From Clostridia bacterium (lineage in GTDB: Bacteria > Bacillota > Clostridia > Christensenellales > Aristaeellaceae): DNA of 64,000 nt. Below are positions 1 to 9,075 of the stretch, in pieces. The translations under genes and the position numbers were made by a program. The notes beneath the pieces are model-generated. The model had not been told where the DNA came from. It ran no database searches and worked only from the letters and a program-made list of their open reading frames with translations. The number at the start of each line of letters is the position of its first letter. Position 1 is the first letter of the stretch. Where the stretch lies: positions 1-64,000 of the forward strand of contig JAFROK010000041.1 in NCBI GenBank assembly GCA_017429695.1. Direction: 5' to 3'.

Positions 1-59
1 CTTTGGAATTACTCCGACTCAGGGGGTACGTCATTAAGGAAGAGTCTGCCTGATCTGAA

Positions 60-1079
60 CTATCCTGCTTGTCCATCCATGCGATGGTCTGTTTGCTTTA
101 CCCTTCTTTCTGGCGGGCCGTTAGTCAACTGTTTCAAACTTATTCCTCCGCCGATTGCAATTAAAAAGAAAACAAACCAGTTTAGAGGAAATGAGAAGTT
201 TTGGCAAAGATATCCAAATACAACTTGAACTACGTAAATTTCCAAAGTGCTATTACTGATAATCTGTATTGGCTTTGGTGCTTTCTTTTTTATCTTCCAT
301 CCGATTAGCAGAGAAGAGAATAAAAAAATTAATACACACACATGAATCAGACATTGGAATTCTATAGCTTTATTGTAAACAGTGATTAACATGTAAATGA
401 TAGCCCATAAAATAGCGGATAAAAGTAGAATACTCCACCCCCCAAATTATTTTGAATACTTTTTTGTCGGTTAATCTGGCTACTATATATTCTTTTTTGA
501 TTCTACAAATTCCACCCATTATCATTATTCCGAAATAGAAATATACCTTGAACCATGAAAGGCCTTCTAATTCAACCACGAAAGTTGTTCTATCGACTAC
601 GTAAAAGTAAAGGAAAAAGTACAGGATTCCCCAAATTGACAAAGCAAATACAGCTTGCTTTATTACTGTGGTTTTATCAGTAGAAGCAAAAACAATGTAA
701 TATATCACGCAATATATTAATAGTGCAGTTATAAACCAGAATCTCTGAGGATAATAGGCGATAATATCAATAAAATCCATCCCAGCAAACTGCTTCCATT
801 CTCCTGATATCGACAGATTGATCAGAACAATTATCAGTGTAACTGGAATGACTCTTGCCAGACGTTTCAGATACCATTTGGCAAAATTGTTTCGTGGATA
901 TGCAAGCAAATATCCGGAAACGATGAAGAATATTGCGTTTCCAAATCCGCCGCCAACAGCAAGCCAAGGATATGGATATATTGATCTGCAATGACTATTT
1001 GTGATAAGAAGACATGCGATTGCTTTTATCCAATATACCCATTCTTCTCGTTTTTTGGCTGAGAGGACTTGTTTGTCAA
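60..1079 (-). pseudogene. Acyltransferase 3 (OafA/NodX-type) pseudogene with two homopolymer frameshifts
   Basis: Three reading frames join into one membrane O-acyltransferase of about 340 residues. The N-terminal piece (about 1079-1056) carries a Lys-Arg-Glu-Glu-Trp lead-in, then the family core GNAIFFIVSGYLL, the middle and a C-terminal membrane segment around STLEIYVVQ. The first frame break falls in a run of six T on the + strand (1051-1056); one more base restores the frame from a TTG start at 1079. The second falls in a run of six C (438-443); one base fewer restores it. An AGGAGGTGA-type ribosome site lies in the end of the upstream GT2 gene, so it was the last translated gene of this locus. 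The extreme C-terminus reads into a short repeat shared with 34.0 kb, so the native tail is probably replaced. The family acylates surface glycans with acetyl or similar groups. Sequencing error or phase variation are alternatives to decay. Confidence 0.8.
82..152. repeat. Short dispersed repeat, copy 1
   Basis: About 70 bases here match 34,013-34,085 in the same orientation with roughly 14 mismatches by hand alignment. On the minus strand both copies read in frame with shared residues SLK, NGP and RRVKQT followed by H, so the protein-level match is kept. Here it forms the C-terminal tail of the broken acyltransferase; at the other copy it belongs to no recognisable gene. It may be a recombination scar or a dispersed element. 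Confidence 0.65.
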
Positions 1080-1085
1080 GATTAT

Positions 1086-2054
1086 TTATTCACCTCCAAC
1101 TCCCATCTCTTTCTCTATGTTTTTTGTGCTTCTAATCACATATTGCGGCGCATTGTTGATAGATATATATATCCGTCCTATATATTCTCCGAGCAATCCA
1201 AGAAAGATCATAATAATCCCACTAATAGTTAAAATAATCGCAATGGTAGAGGCATATCCTGCTGATTGAATCGAATTTGTTAATTTTCGAATTACAATTA
1301 TGATAGCAAACAGAATACCTATCAAAGCTGTAATAATTCCAAGAAAAGAGGCAATGCGTAAAGGTTTGGCTGAAAATGCTGTGAATCCGTTCATCCAAAG
1401 ACCAATCAGTTTTTTCAGATTGTAGCCCGATTGTCCTCCAGCCCTTTCATCTCTCCTTAATTCTACATTGGCCATGTTCTTTGTTACCCGGAGCGCGAGG
1501 CCGTGTACTAATGGATAAGGATTATTGTATCTTATGATTTCATCTACAACAAATCTCTTCATACAATAATAACTGTTTAACTCTATATCCTTTGGCATAT
1601 CAATCAAACTTCTGGACATGGCAAAACTTATTCTGGAACCAATACTGCGTATAATGCCACGTTTGTCTTTTTCGGAATACTTAGCTGACACCAGATCGTA
1701 TCCTTCTTCACATTTTTCAATCAGCTTGAACATCTCTTCTGGAGGATTCTGTCCATCATCATCCAGGCATACAATGATATCACCTGTAACATAGTGAAAA
1801 CCGGCCATAAGCGCCGCATGCTGACCAAAGTTTCTGGACAGATCAATGATTTTAATTTTGTTTTGTGTTTCTGCAAGGGTACGTAAAACTGCGTAGGTTC
1901 CATCTGTAGAACCGTCATTTACACATATGATTTCATAGTCATATCTTCCGTCTTTAAGAACTGTCTCCTCAATTCTGTTTATAACATCTGCTACTGTCTT
2001 TTCAGAATAATAGCAAGGGATTACGAAAGATATTTTTCTTTTTGCTTTACTCAT
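1086..2054 (-). CDS. GT2 glycosyltransferase, DPM1/GtrB-like (polyprenyl-phosphate sugar transferase)
   Basis: About 322 residues. The N-terminal GT-A domain shows ISFVIPCYYSE, the donor-binding VNDGSTDGT, and LDDDGQNPPE as the metal-binding acidic motif. Two membrane segments near residues 230-255 and 268-292 are the typical tail of GtrB/ArnC/DPM1-like enzymes, which move a sugar from a nucleotide donor to undecaprenyl phosphate on the inner membrane face. Such lipid-linked sugars feed periplasmic-side modification of a glycan. The ATG at 2054 is preferred over an upstream GTG; it overlaps the previous gene by 8 bases, implying translational coupling. The flipping partner and the GT-C acceptor enzyme expected with GtrB are not obvious next door, although the multi-pass protein at 7,023-8,273 is a candidate. 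Confidence 0.85.
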   Translation of the reverse strand: MSKAKRKISFVIPCYYSEKTVADVINRIEETVLKDGRYDYEIICVNDGSTDGTYAVLRTLAETQNKIKIIDLSRNFGQHAALMAGFHYVTGDIIVCLDDDGQNPPEEMFKLIEKCEEGYDLVSAKYSEKDKRGIIRSIGSRISFAMSRSLIDMPKDIELNSYYCMKRFVVDEIIRYNNPYPLVHGLALRVTKNMANVELRRDERAGGQSGYNLKKLIGLWMNGFTAFSAKPLRIASFLGIITALIGILFAIIIVIRKLTNSIQSAGYASTIAIILTISGIIMIFLGLLGEYIGRIYISINNAPQYVIRSTKNIEKEMGVGGE

Positions 2055-3660
2055 AGTGTTCAAACCCACTTCGTGTTAAGAATTCTATTTCCATTTTGCT
2101 GTTATTTGTAAGCATGAAGTCACGGAACATATCCTTCGTTTCCTGATTGACTTTTATCCAATCCATCTCTTTGCTAATTGTCGGCAGATTCTTATCTGCA
2201 TAGCTTTCGCTGAATATCGGTAAAAACTCGTCAAATCCTGCCAGTTTTACCTTTTTTATACCTAAGCGATCAAGTAGACGAAGACAATAGATTACGGCAT
2301 TATCAAAGTGTTCCCATCCCGTTTTTATCACACTGTTAAAGTTCACTGCGAGATCTTCTTGGGTGTCTCTTCTGGTTATACAGGAGAGAACAATCTTCTT
2401 TGTTTCTCTGAAAACATCGGGATATGAATTTTGTGCGTATTCATATCGGCCTTCGTTGATAAAAAACAGATAATCAGCCGGATAATCAGCAGATATGGCA
2501 TTTACATGAATTGTTGTTGGTTTGGCTTCCTTGATGTATTTATCTATTTCCGTTTTCTTCTCTGTAACAGATCGACCAGGAGCGATTAACAGGATTTCCT
2601 TCCCTTCCAGATCTTTTCCCAATTCTTCCAATGCCAATGTGTCGTCAATGCTTCGACTTTGATTATCTATATACTTTTGTTCCAGAAGATCATAATCGTA
2701 TTTCCTGCGTTCTTCTTCACTCATCGACTGGATTATGTTCCTCATGTCTTTTGCATTAGTCCGATGATTATTAATCAGATAGGCAATATTGTTTACATGG
2801 CAACAATATACGCCTGCTATAAAATATGGCGTTGAATATCCCCATTTGTAGTTTTCCAGAAATGGTTGCATATAGGTGTCTATTGCATCCATTATGGAAT
2901 CCATATCATAGTTACCCAGCTGATGTCTGTTAAGATAATTGGCAATTAGTTCAGTTGTGGCATTTCCGGCTCCACGTCCCATTCCGCAAAGAGATGCATC
3001 AACAATAGCATTTCTCGTGCTGTTAGTTATAATCCAATCAACAAAAAATATTGAGAGCGCAAAAGAGAGTTGTTGATTGTTATGAGAGTGAAAACCAAGC
3101 TTAATATCTTTTCGAAGATGATTGTCCAGCACTTCTACTATGCGTTTCAGATCTTCATAGTACATGGCACCAAATGTATCAACTATGGATAAAGATTCTA
3201 TTTCTGACTGGTTAACTTCATCGGCCAGATCAATTAGCTCTTCGTTTGAATAAGCTAATGTATTTGCCGCCTGGAGATATGCATGATAACCTTTTTGGGC
3301 TATTTTACGGGCTACTTCTATTCCTTCTTTATGCTTACCATGAGGAAAAACAACCCGGATGGCATCTATGCTAGAATAATCACAATCCGGTAAAGCTGTC
3401 AGATCGTATCTGTCCCAGTCGATCATTACTACAAACTGACAGTTCTTCTTAGGTGCAATAATATACTGCTTCAGATCCTGCGGAACATGATAGAAAGATG
3501 TTCCGATGACATGCTCCTTGTCTTTAAGCCATCCGCATTCAATAATATCAACATTAGCGTCCTGCATCTTTTTGATAATGCCCTTTATTGCTGCAACGCC
3601 AAAGTTGGAATTGACAATATATGCACCATCCCGTAATGTGCAATCCAGCATCTGTATCAT
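2047..3660 (-). CDS. Aldolase (DRE-TIM metallolyase, HOA/HMG-CoA lyase-like) with extra C-terminal domain
   Basis: 537 residues. The first 300 or so form a DRE-TIM barrel like 4-hydroxy-2-oxovalerate aldolase: LDCTLRDGAY at residue 5 gives the catalytic Arg-Asp, GFHSHNN supplies the metal-binding histidines, and MGRGAGNA follows. Family members cleave or form C-C bonds with pyruvate or acyl-CoA enolates. Residues from about 350 on form a second domain with LLIAPGRSV and FFINEGRYEYA, resembling nucleotide or sugar-binding folds I cannot name. Two-domain aldolases of this kind occur in capsule loci but their product is not established to my knowledge. It sits between the ATP-grasp gene (2 bases away) and GT2 (overlapping), so it probably supplies an acid or keto-acid building block. 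Confidence 0.8.
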   Translation of the reverse strand: MIQMLDCTLRDGAYIVNSNFGVAAIKGIIKKMQDANVDIIECGWLKDKEHVIGTSFYHVPQDLKQYIIAPKKNCQFVVMIDWDRYDLTALPDCDYSSIDAIRVVFPHGKHKEGIEVARKIAQKGYHAYLQAANTLAYSNEELIDLADEVNQSEIESLSIVDTFGAMYYEDLKRIVEVLDNHLRKDIKLGFHSHNNQQLSFALSIFFVDWIITNSTRNAIVDASLCGMGRGAGNATTELIANYLNRHQLGNYDMDSIMDAIDTYMQPFLENYKWGYSTPYFIAGVYCCHVNNIAYLINNHRTNAKDMRNIIQSMSEEERRKYDYDLLEQKYIDNQSRSIDDTLALEELGKDLEGKEILLIAPGRSVTEKKTEIDKYIKEAKPTTIHVNAISADYPADYLFFINEGRYEYAQNSYPDVFRETKKIVLSCITRRDTQEDLAVNFNSVIKTGWEHFDNAVIYCLRLLDRLGIKKVKLAGFDEFLPIFSESYADKNLPTISKEMDWIKVNQETKDMFRDFMLTNNSKMEIEFLTRSGFEHYE

Positions 3661-3662
3661 CG

Positions 3663-4844
3663 TTATTCCTCCCTCATATGCACCACAACTCTGTTAAAGA
3701 ATTCTTTTGCGTCATGATTCATCTCTTCATGAGAATCGTATGTGTAAAAGAAAGATGCAATACGCTCGAACATATAATTCTGTATTCTTTCACCACGCTT
3801 TTTCAATTCAACTAATTGATAAATGTGCCGTTGTATATCAGATGGGATTTCATAATCTTCTATAATTCCATTTCCTCTTGCAAATATCCCATGGTGTCCG
3901 CAGTATTTTGCTTCAGGGGCTGCTGATTTCAGATGATCACATGGTAAACCCAATTGAGAAAGAATATACCCCTCATACCATGGGAAGCCACTCGCTTTTT
4001 CATATAGGGTAAAGGACAGATTCCCTGTCAGGCGTCTCATAACTTCCAATATGTATATACCATTACTGTTCCGCATGTACTGAACTGTAAAGACTCCGTC
4101 AGCAAGATGAAGATCATCTACCATATTCTGGATAATCTGACAAATAGGTTTTATGTCTTCTTCATATATGCAAGGATATGTTTCTGTTTGAATCAGATAC
4201 GGATTAATGGATGAAATACAGTTGCAACTGGTAGATGCAATGATTTTTCCGTTTGCAATAAAAGCATCAACTGCATGTTGAGTACCAATGATAAACGGTT
4301 CTACAAGAACATTTTTGGCCCGAGAAGCTGAGAAGGCATATTCAGCAGCAGATATTGCTTCTTGAAAGTTTTCAGCCTTTTGGATTCCTTTCCCACCAGT
4401 AAGGTCATTTGCTTTAATAATGATAGGGTAATCACAATTCCTGGCATATGCCAGCAAGGTTTCTTTCTCTGTAAATGAATGTGAAATGACAGAAGGGATA
4501 TCTTTTGCAGCACAATATGCCTTAAAACGGTCTTTATGATGAAGCAGCAAGACATTCTCAAGAGAATCCCGGCCAATCCAACCCATTTTATCGTTCACAT
4601 AAGCTGTAGTTATCGTTCCAAAGTCATTTGCACAACTAATCACACCATCAATGCTATGACTCATAATCAAACTCAGGATGTTTTCTTTATCTGAATAATC
4701 CATATGAATATATTCATCTGAAAAAGAATGTCCTTCAAGGGTTGGATCATTACCTGTTGATATTGTGTAAAACCCCATCTCCTTGGCTTTTTTGATGACC
4801 GGGGTCTCACAAAAACTACCATTAAGAATTAATACTTTTTTCAT
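3663..4844 (-). CDS. ATP-grasp ligase (carbamoyl-phosphate-synthetase-like fold)
   Basis: About 393 residues. The N-terminal part is a PurK/biotin-carboxylase-like pre-ATP-grasp domain (KKVLILNGSF, then VISCANDFG). The ATP-grasp domain has KDRFK, IIIKANDLTGGKGI as the glycine-rich nucleotide loop, VEPFIIGTQHAVDAF, and ILEVMRRLTGN as the metal-binding Glu/Asn segment. Enzymes of this family activate a carboxylate as acyl phosphate and join it to an amine, thiol or carboxamide. ATG at 4844 is chosen over GTG at 4853. Between an SDR and an aldolase in a polysaccharide locus, the likely role is to amide-link an acid to an amino sugar or amino acid; the substrate cannot be read from sequence. Confidence 0.8.
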   Translation of the reverse strand: MKKVLILNGSFCETPVIKKAKEMGFYTISTGNDPTLEGHSFSDEYIHMDYSDKENILSLIMSHSIDGVISCANDFGTITTAYVNDKMGWIGRDSLENVLLLHHKDRFKAYCAAKDIPSVISHSFTEKETLLAYARNCDYPIIIKANDLTGGKGIQKAENFQEAISAAEYAFSASRAKNVLVEPFIIGTQHAVDAFIANGKIIASTSCNCISSINPYLIQTETYPCIYEEDIKPICQIIQNMVDDLHLADGVFTVQYMRNSNGIYILEVMRRLTGNLSFTLYEKASGFPWYEGYILSQLGLPCDHLKSAAPEAKYCGHHGIFARGNGIIEDYEIPSDIQRHIYQLVELKKRGERIQNYMFERIASFFYTYDSHEEMNHDAKEFFNRVVVHMREE

Positions 4845-4859
4845 ACCAATCACTCTGTA

Positions 4860-5780
4860 TTACTTATTTTCTTTTAAATGCTGTTCCATGTCCCTGATTA
4901 TTTCTTCTATTCCAATTTGGGGCTCAAATCCTGTATCTTGCTTTATCTTGGAAATATCAACTTCATAATAGTATTCATCCATAGGATCATTTTTGCCATT
5001 GAAAATTATTTTTGATTTAGATTTGCAAATTTCTGTTACCGCTTTCGCAAGATCAAAATTTGAGATGCAATTATATGAAGCAAGATTGTAAACCCCATGG
5101 CAATCTGATAATAAAGCGCATTCCAATGCTCTGGCTATGTCTAACACGTGGATATATGTTTGCTTTCTGGTTCCTTTACCATACAATAATATATCTTCAT
5201 TCTTTATTGCACATTTTACGAACGTGGGAAGAATTGTTGATTCATTCATCCCTTCGCCTGTTGGTGAAGTGATTCTGAAAGATGCAGTTCGTATTCCGCG
5301 TTTTCTGTACGCATAATCTGCAAGCAACTCCTCCATGCGTTTGGTTGCATGATATACAGTCGGTGGTTCAACCTTATAATCCTCTGTAATTGGTAGCTTG
5401 TCCGGTTTTCCAATCAGAGGTAGGCTGGATAGTTGCAAAAAAGCAGGAATCTGTTTGATTTCGCACAATTCAAGTAGTCGCTGTGTACCGCCGCAATTAT
5501 CAGTAACCACTGATATGTTGTGAGGTTCTTTTCGCATATCCGCTGCTAAATGTATTATGGCATCTATCTGTTTGATTTCGTTTCCCACTATTCTGAACAC
5601 TTCATCTGTGGCCAAGTCGCAGCTATAGTATTCTGCCACATTGGCTTTGCTTGTTTTTGTTCTGCCTATGCCGATAGTATAGTATCCATGTTCCATCATA
5701 TAGCTGCAGAAATGATGCCCTATGAATCCATTCGAACCGGTAACCAGGATTCTTTTTTTTGATTTTATGGTGTTTTCCAT
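4860..5780 (-). CDS. NAD-dependent epimerase/dehydratase (extended SDR)
   Basis: 306 residues. The Rossmann motif GSNGFIG lies near residue 16, a conserved HLAAD follows, and YHATK gives the catalytic Tyr and Lys near residue 143. Overall it resembles WcaG/GalE-like nucleotide-sugar reductases and epimerases. A good ribosome site is not evident beyond AGGGATAGGCC before the ATG. It is followed after 6 to 15 bases by the ATP-grasp gene and is preceded by a 74-base AT-rich gap after wecE. It could reduce or epimerise the WecE amino sugar or the acid made by the aldolase. The substrate is not assignable. Confidence 0.8.
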   Translation of the reverse strand: MENTIKSKKRILVTGSNGFIGHHFCSYMMEHGYYTIGIGRTKTSKANVAEYYSCDLATDEVFRIVGNEIKQIDAIIHLAADMRKEPHNISVVTDNCGGTQRLLELCEIKQIPAFLQLSSLPLIGKPDKLPITEDYKVEPPTVYHATKRMEELLADYAYRKRGIRTASFRITSPTGEGMNESTILPTFVKCAIKNEDILLYGKGTRKQTYIHVLDIARALECALLSDCHGVYNLASYNCISNFDLAKAVTEICKSKSKIIFNGKNDPMDEYYYEVDISKIKQDTGFEPQIGIEEIIRDMEQHLKENK

Positions 5781-5854
5781 TGGCCTATCCCTAATCCTTT
5801 GCTTATTCTATAACCTATGTTTATAACTATTATATTTTGAAGTGTAGAATTATA

Positions 5855-6982
5855 TCACATGAAAAAATCAATGACCATATCTGATACTTCTGCCACCTGC
5901 TGTTCTGTTATTCCGTAATGCAACGGAAGTCGAAGAAGCCTTTCACTTTCTATTGTTGTATACTGGTCCTCGCCATGAAAGCGCCCAAAGCGTCGTCCAG
6001 CAGGAGCTGAATGGAGAGGAATGTAATGAAATACACTGTCTATTCCTTTTGCTTTCAGATGATTGATCAGACGCTGACGTTCTTCAGCGTCCTTTAGTTT
6101 AATATAATACATATGTGCATTATGAACACATCCTTCAGGAACTGTCGGTGTTTCTATCTTGCCTTCTTCCGACAGAGGTTTTAGTTTCTGATCGTAAATT
6201 TCCCAGGCTCGTAGACGGCTTTGGTTGATTTCGTCCGCTTTTTCCAACTGGGCCCACAGATATGCGGCATTCAGTTCACTGGGAAGGAAACTGTCACCCA
6301 GGTCAACCCAGGTATATTTATCCACCTGTCCGCGGTAAAACTTGGAACGGTTGGTCCCTTTTTCGCGGATGATTTCTGCCCGTTCAATATATTCCTGTCT
6401 GTTGATGAGAATGGCACCGCCTTCGCCCATGGAATAATTTTTCGTCTCATGGAAAGAAAAACATCCGAAATCCCCGATGGTGCCCAGTGCTTTCCCTTTG
6501 TAAGTGCTCATAACGCCTTGCGCCGCGTCTTCTACAACGAGGAGATTGTGCTTCGTTGCGATGTCCATAATTGTCTCCATTTCACAGGCTATGCCGGCAT
6601 AATGGACAACAATAATCGCTTTGGTTTTTTTGGTAATCGCTGCTTCGATCTTTTTTTCGTCGATATTCATAGTGTCCGGACGGATATCGACAAAGACCAA
6701 GGTTGCACCCGCCAGAACAAAGGCGTTCGCTGTGGAGGAAAAGGTATAGCTGGGAAGAATCACCTCGTCGCCCGGTTTGATCTCACAAAGAATCGCCGCC
6801 ATATTCAGGGCTGCTGTTCCGCTTGTAGTCAGCAATATCTTTTTTGCATTGAAGCGGTTCTCAAGCCAGGCATTGCATCGCTTGGTGAACACACCGTCTC
6901 CGCAGATATGCCTGCTTTCGACCGCTTGCTTCATATACTCAAACTCTGTCCCGATAAATGGAGGCACATTGAATCTGATCAT
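5855..6982 (-). CDS. wecE: dTDP-4-amino-4,6-dideoxygalactose transaminase (WecE/RffA-like)
   Basis: 375 residues of a PLP-dependent DegT/DnrJ/EryC1 sugar aminotransferase. It follows the Escherichia coli WecE pattern nearly end to end: the start IRFNVPPFIGTE, CGDGVFTKRC, GDEVILPSYTFSSTANAF, VEDAAQGVMSTYKGKALGTI, and the PLP lysine in SFHETKNY. WecE converts dTDP-4-keto-6-deoxyglucose, the RmlB product, to dTDP-4-amino-4,6-dideoxygalactose using glutamate. Start at 6982 matches the family start; an in-frame ATG at 7003 would add seven residues. With rmlA and rmlB in the same locus, the pathway from glucose-1-phosphate to dTDP-Fuc4N is complete, which makes an amino-sugar acceptor for the acylating enzymes nearby very plausible. 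Confidence 0.9.
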   Translation of the reverse strand: MIRFNVPPFIGTEFEYMKQAVESRHICGDGVFTKRCNAWLENRFNAKKILLTTSGTAALNMAAILCEIKPGDEVILPSYTFSSTANAFVLAGATLVFVDIRPDTMNIDEKKIEAAITKKTKAIIVVHYAGIACEMETIMDIATKHNLLVVEDAAQGVMSTYKGKALGTIGDFGCFSFHETKNYSMGEGGAILINRQEYIERAEIIREKGTNRSKFYRGQVDKYTWVDLGDSFLPSELNAAYLWAQLEKADEINQSRLRAWEIYDQKLKPLSEEGKIETPTVPEGCVHNAHMYYIKLKDAEERQRLINHLKAKGIDSVFHYIPLHSAPAGRRFGRFHGEDQYTTIESERLLRLPLHYGITEQQVAEVSDMVIDFFM

Positions 6983-7022
6983 CGATATCTTACCCGCTTC
7001 CATAGATTTATATTATCTTTTG

Positions 7023-8273
7023 TTAAATATTAAAATCGCCACCAGTTAATGCATATGCGAAATAGACAATCCCGGTAATAAACATGCACACTAACGGAGT
7101 TATAATGAAGGGAAAAACTTTGGGGCTTATATGAGACTTCAGCAAAATCAGCCTTTCTATGCATATATTTGCTAAAGCAAAAGCACAGAACGGTATGCCC
7201 CAGCCAAAATTACCTGCTGCAGCTCTTGGCCCAGTTTCTGTGACAAACCAGAATTCAAGAATAGCAATGATCAGCATTAACCAACCGAAGATAATCCGTT
7301 GATCTATTCTATGATTTATTACACATAAAATTGTTATAATAACAAAAAACAATAATCCCGTCACAAGATATGGCATAACAGTCCCTTCACGCCACATCTT
7401 CTGAATTACACTTGTTGAAAACTCAATTCCATATACTTGCTCTGTATTGTTGATTTTTGCAACGTCTTCCGGAAATAAGATGCTCTTCTGTATAAACAAC
7501 ACAGGCATAGAGCAAAGTACACCGGCGCCAAAATAAACCATTCGGAAAAAGCCTTTGCCTCTTTGCCTGATAAAATCATAGATCAAAAAGATGAGCATTG
7601 CAGGGGCAAATGCGATAAAAAAGTTTGGTTTCGCGGCATTGGTCAGGGTTAAGGATATAAAAAATAATAACCAGTCCTTTATTTTTATTCCTTTTACAAG
7701 ATATTGTGAACGAATTTTGAAAAAAAAGAATAACGTGGCTATTCCGAATAACCTCATTAACTGATATGTCGGGTTATGCCACGGTTGAGTGCATATAGAT
7801 CCCGCCGATCCCGGCCCTGTATAGTTTTGCGCGAGATAAAAATACGGGTATATATTGGGTACGTATATGCCTCCTATGAAAAAAAGAGCGCTTGCTGTCA
7901 GAAATGTTTTTGCCCACCCATATTCTCCAGTTGTCAACTCACTGTCCAAATATGTTTTCAGAATTATTCCGGACAGAAACATGGTTATTAGTACAACTGA
8001 TGCTAAATATGCTGCGCAGCCAATGTTCCCTGCTACTTTGTTTGATAAGTATAAAAAAACATTAGTTATGCTGTAACCTTTACCGTTTTTCGCTGCTGAA
8101 ATATGAGCTGGAAAATCCGAAACACAAAAACCGCGTGCCTGATTAATAAACAGATAAAAAAGCGCAAAAAAAAGAACAATATATATCGAAAGACAAAACA
8201 CCCATTCTGGTTCTTTTTTGATTGCACTTACTTTTGTTCTGCTTTTTAAATCTTTTTTATTCTGCTGTCGCAT
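7023..8273 (-). CDS. Multi-pass membrane protein, possible GT-C glycosyltransferase or polymerase
   Basis: 416 residues with about ten hydrophobic segments. The first is near residues 27-47; an extracytoplasmic loop with SDFPAHISAA follows it. An aspartate and a histidine in the first outer loop are what GT-C lipid-linked sugar transferases and Wzy/GtrII-like proteins show, but no family motif is certain. The 3' end of the upstream membrane-protein gene overlaps it by 17 bases, so the two are translated together. It could be the outer-face partner of the GtrB-like GT2 at 1,086-2,054. Confidence 0.6.
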   Translation of the reverse strand: MRQQNKKDLKSRTKVSAIKKEPEWVFCLSIYIVLFFALFYLFINQARGFCVSDFPAHISAAKNGKGYSITNVFLYLSNKVAGNIGCAAYLASVVLITMFLSGIILKTYLDSELTTGEYGWAKTFLTASALFFIGGIYVPNIYPYFYLAQNYTGPGSAGSICTQPWHNPTYQLMRLFGIATLFFFFKIRSQYLVKGIKIKDWLLFFISLTLTNAAKPNFFIAFAPAMLIFLIYDFIRQRGKGFFRMVYFGAGVLCSMPVLFIQKSILFPEDVAKINNTEQVYGIEFSTSVIQKMWREGTVMPYLVTGLLFFVIITILCVINHRIDQRIIFGWLMLIIAILEFWFVTETGPRAAAGNFGWGIPFCAFALANICIERLILLKSHISPKVFPFIITPLVCMFITGIVYFAYALTGGDFNI

Positions 8274-9075
8274 TTTTTTGTGTCCTTTTTTTTACGTATG
8301 GGCTGCGGTTCTTTCCTTCAATTGCTGTATTTAGAATCAAGCAAAAGATAATAAATGATAAGATATTTAAAATAATGGTGATATTTTGTCTGGTGTGACT
8401 ATCTTTGAAGGGATATATCCGCAGTAAGGAAGCCTCTCCCTGATTGCTGATCGTTTCTGTTTTTCCATTTTCTACTGTCATATCAAAAGCGCTTTCCCAT
8501 ACAGTGAAAAAACTGTCAGGATCTTTTCTCGCCATGATTGTCAGTACCGTATTTGGTGTTGAGGAAGCCAACGTTGTCCAGGATTCTCCTGTAATTCCTT
8601 GTGTATATACCCAATTTACTTCGCTGTTGGATTGTTTCTTGTATTCCTTTTGAAACAAATTAAATATCTCTTTGGATATATATTCCCTGCATAATACAAC
8701 ATTCTGCGATATTCCGTCATTATGATCAGTAATTCTGATTGTTATCTCTCCTTCAGGAAGAATAGCGTCTGCAAATGCTTCAATAGCATCATATAAGAGG
8801 AAACATAAAACAGCTGCCAAAAAGATAATCATCAATTTCTGCGCTATTGTTTTCTTCGCTTTATATCGTTCTCCTGATTCTTCCAAATTTTCTGTATGGA
8901 TCGCAATTTCCGGATCAATCATTTCTTGCTGTACTTTGTTTTTTTCTGTCTGTTCTTCTGTTCTTTCAACTGATAGATTATCTGTCTGAATGGCTTCTTC
9001 TTTTTTCTCAAAATGTTTCTTTTGCAACCTGGGAATTGCTTTTTCTTCTTTCTCTTCGCATCGCCGTTTACTCAT
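8257..9075 (-). CDS. Two-TM membrane protein with an extracytoplasmic domain, function unknown
   Basis: 272 residues. A highly charged Lys/Glu-rich cytoplasmic N-terminus of about 80 residues is followed by a membrane segment (MIIFLAAVLCFLLYDAI), an outer domain of about 130 residues, a second membrane segment and a basic tail. The outer domain resembles the N-terminal outer domain of the acyltransferase at 20,277-22,304 in length, predicted strand pattern and a few aligned residues (a conserved NVVL/EVWI start, then a FxxxWxxxF-type stretch). Overlaps neighbours on both sides (17 and 8 bases). I do not recognise a family. Confidence 0.6.
   Translation of the reverse strand: MSKRRCEEKEEKAIPRLQKKHFEKKEEAIQTDNLSVERTEEQTEKNKVQQEMIDPEIAIHTENLEESGERYKAKKTIAQKLMIIFLAAVLCFLLYDAIEAFADAILPEGEITIRITDHNDGISQNVVLCREYISKEIFNLFQKEYKKQSNSEVNWVYTQGITGESWTTLASSTPNTVLTIMARKDPDSFFTVWESAFDMTVENGKTETISNQGEASLLRIYPFKDSHTRQNITIILNILSFIIFCLILNTAIEGKNRSPYVKKRTQKNATAE

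Noticed and set aside
767-991. Minus-strand 74-residue frame
   Set aside because: Lies in another frame over the acyltransferase pseudogene, whose true frame reads the family core GNAIFFIVSGYLL there.
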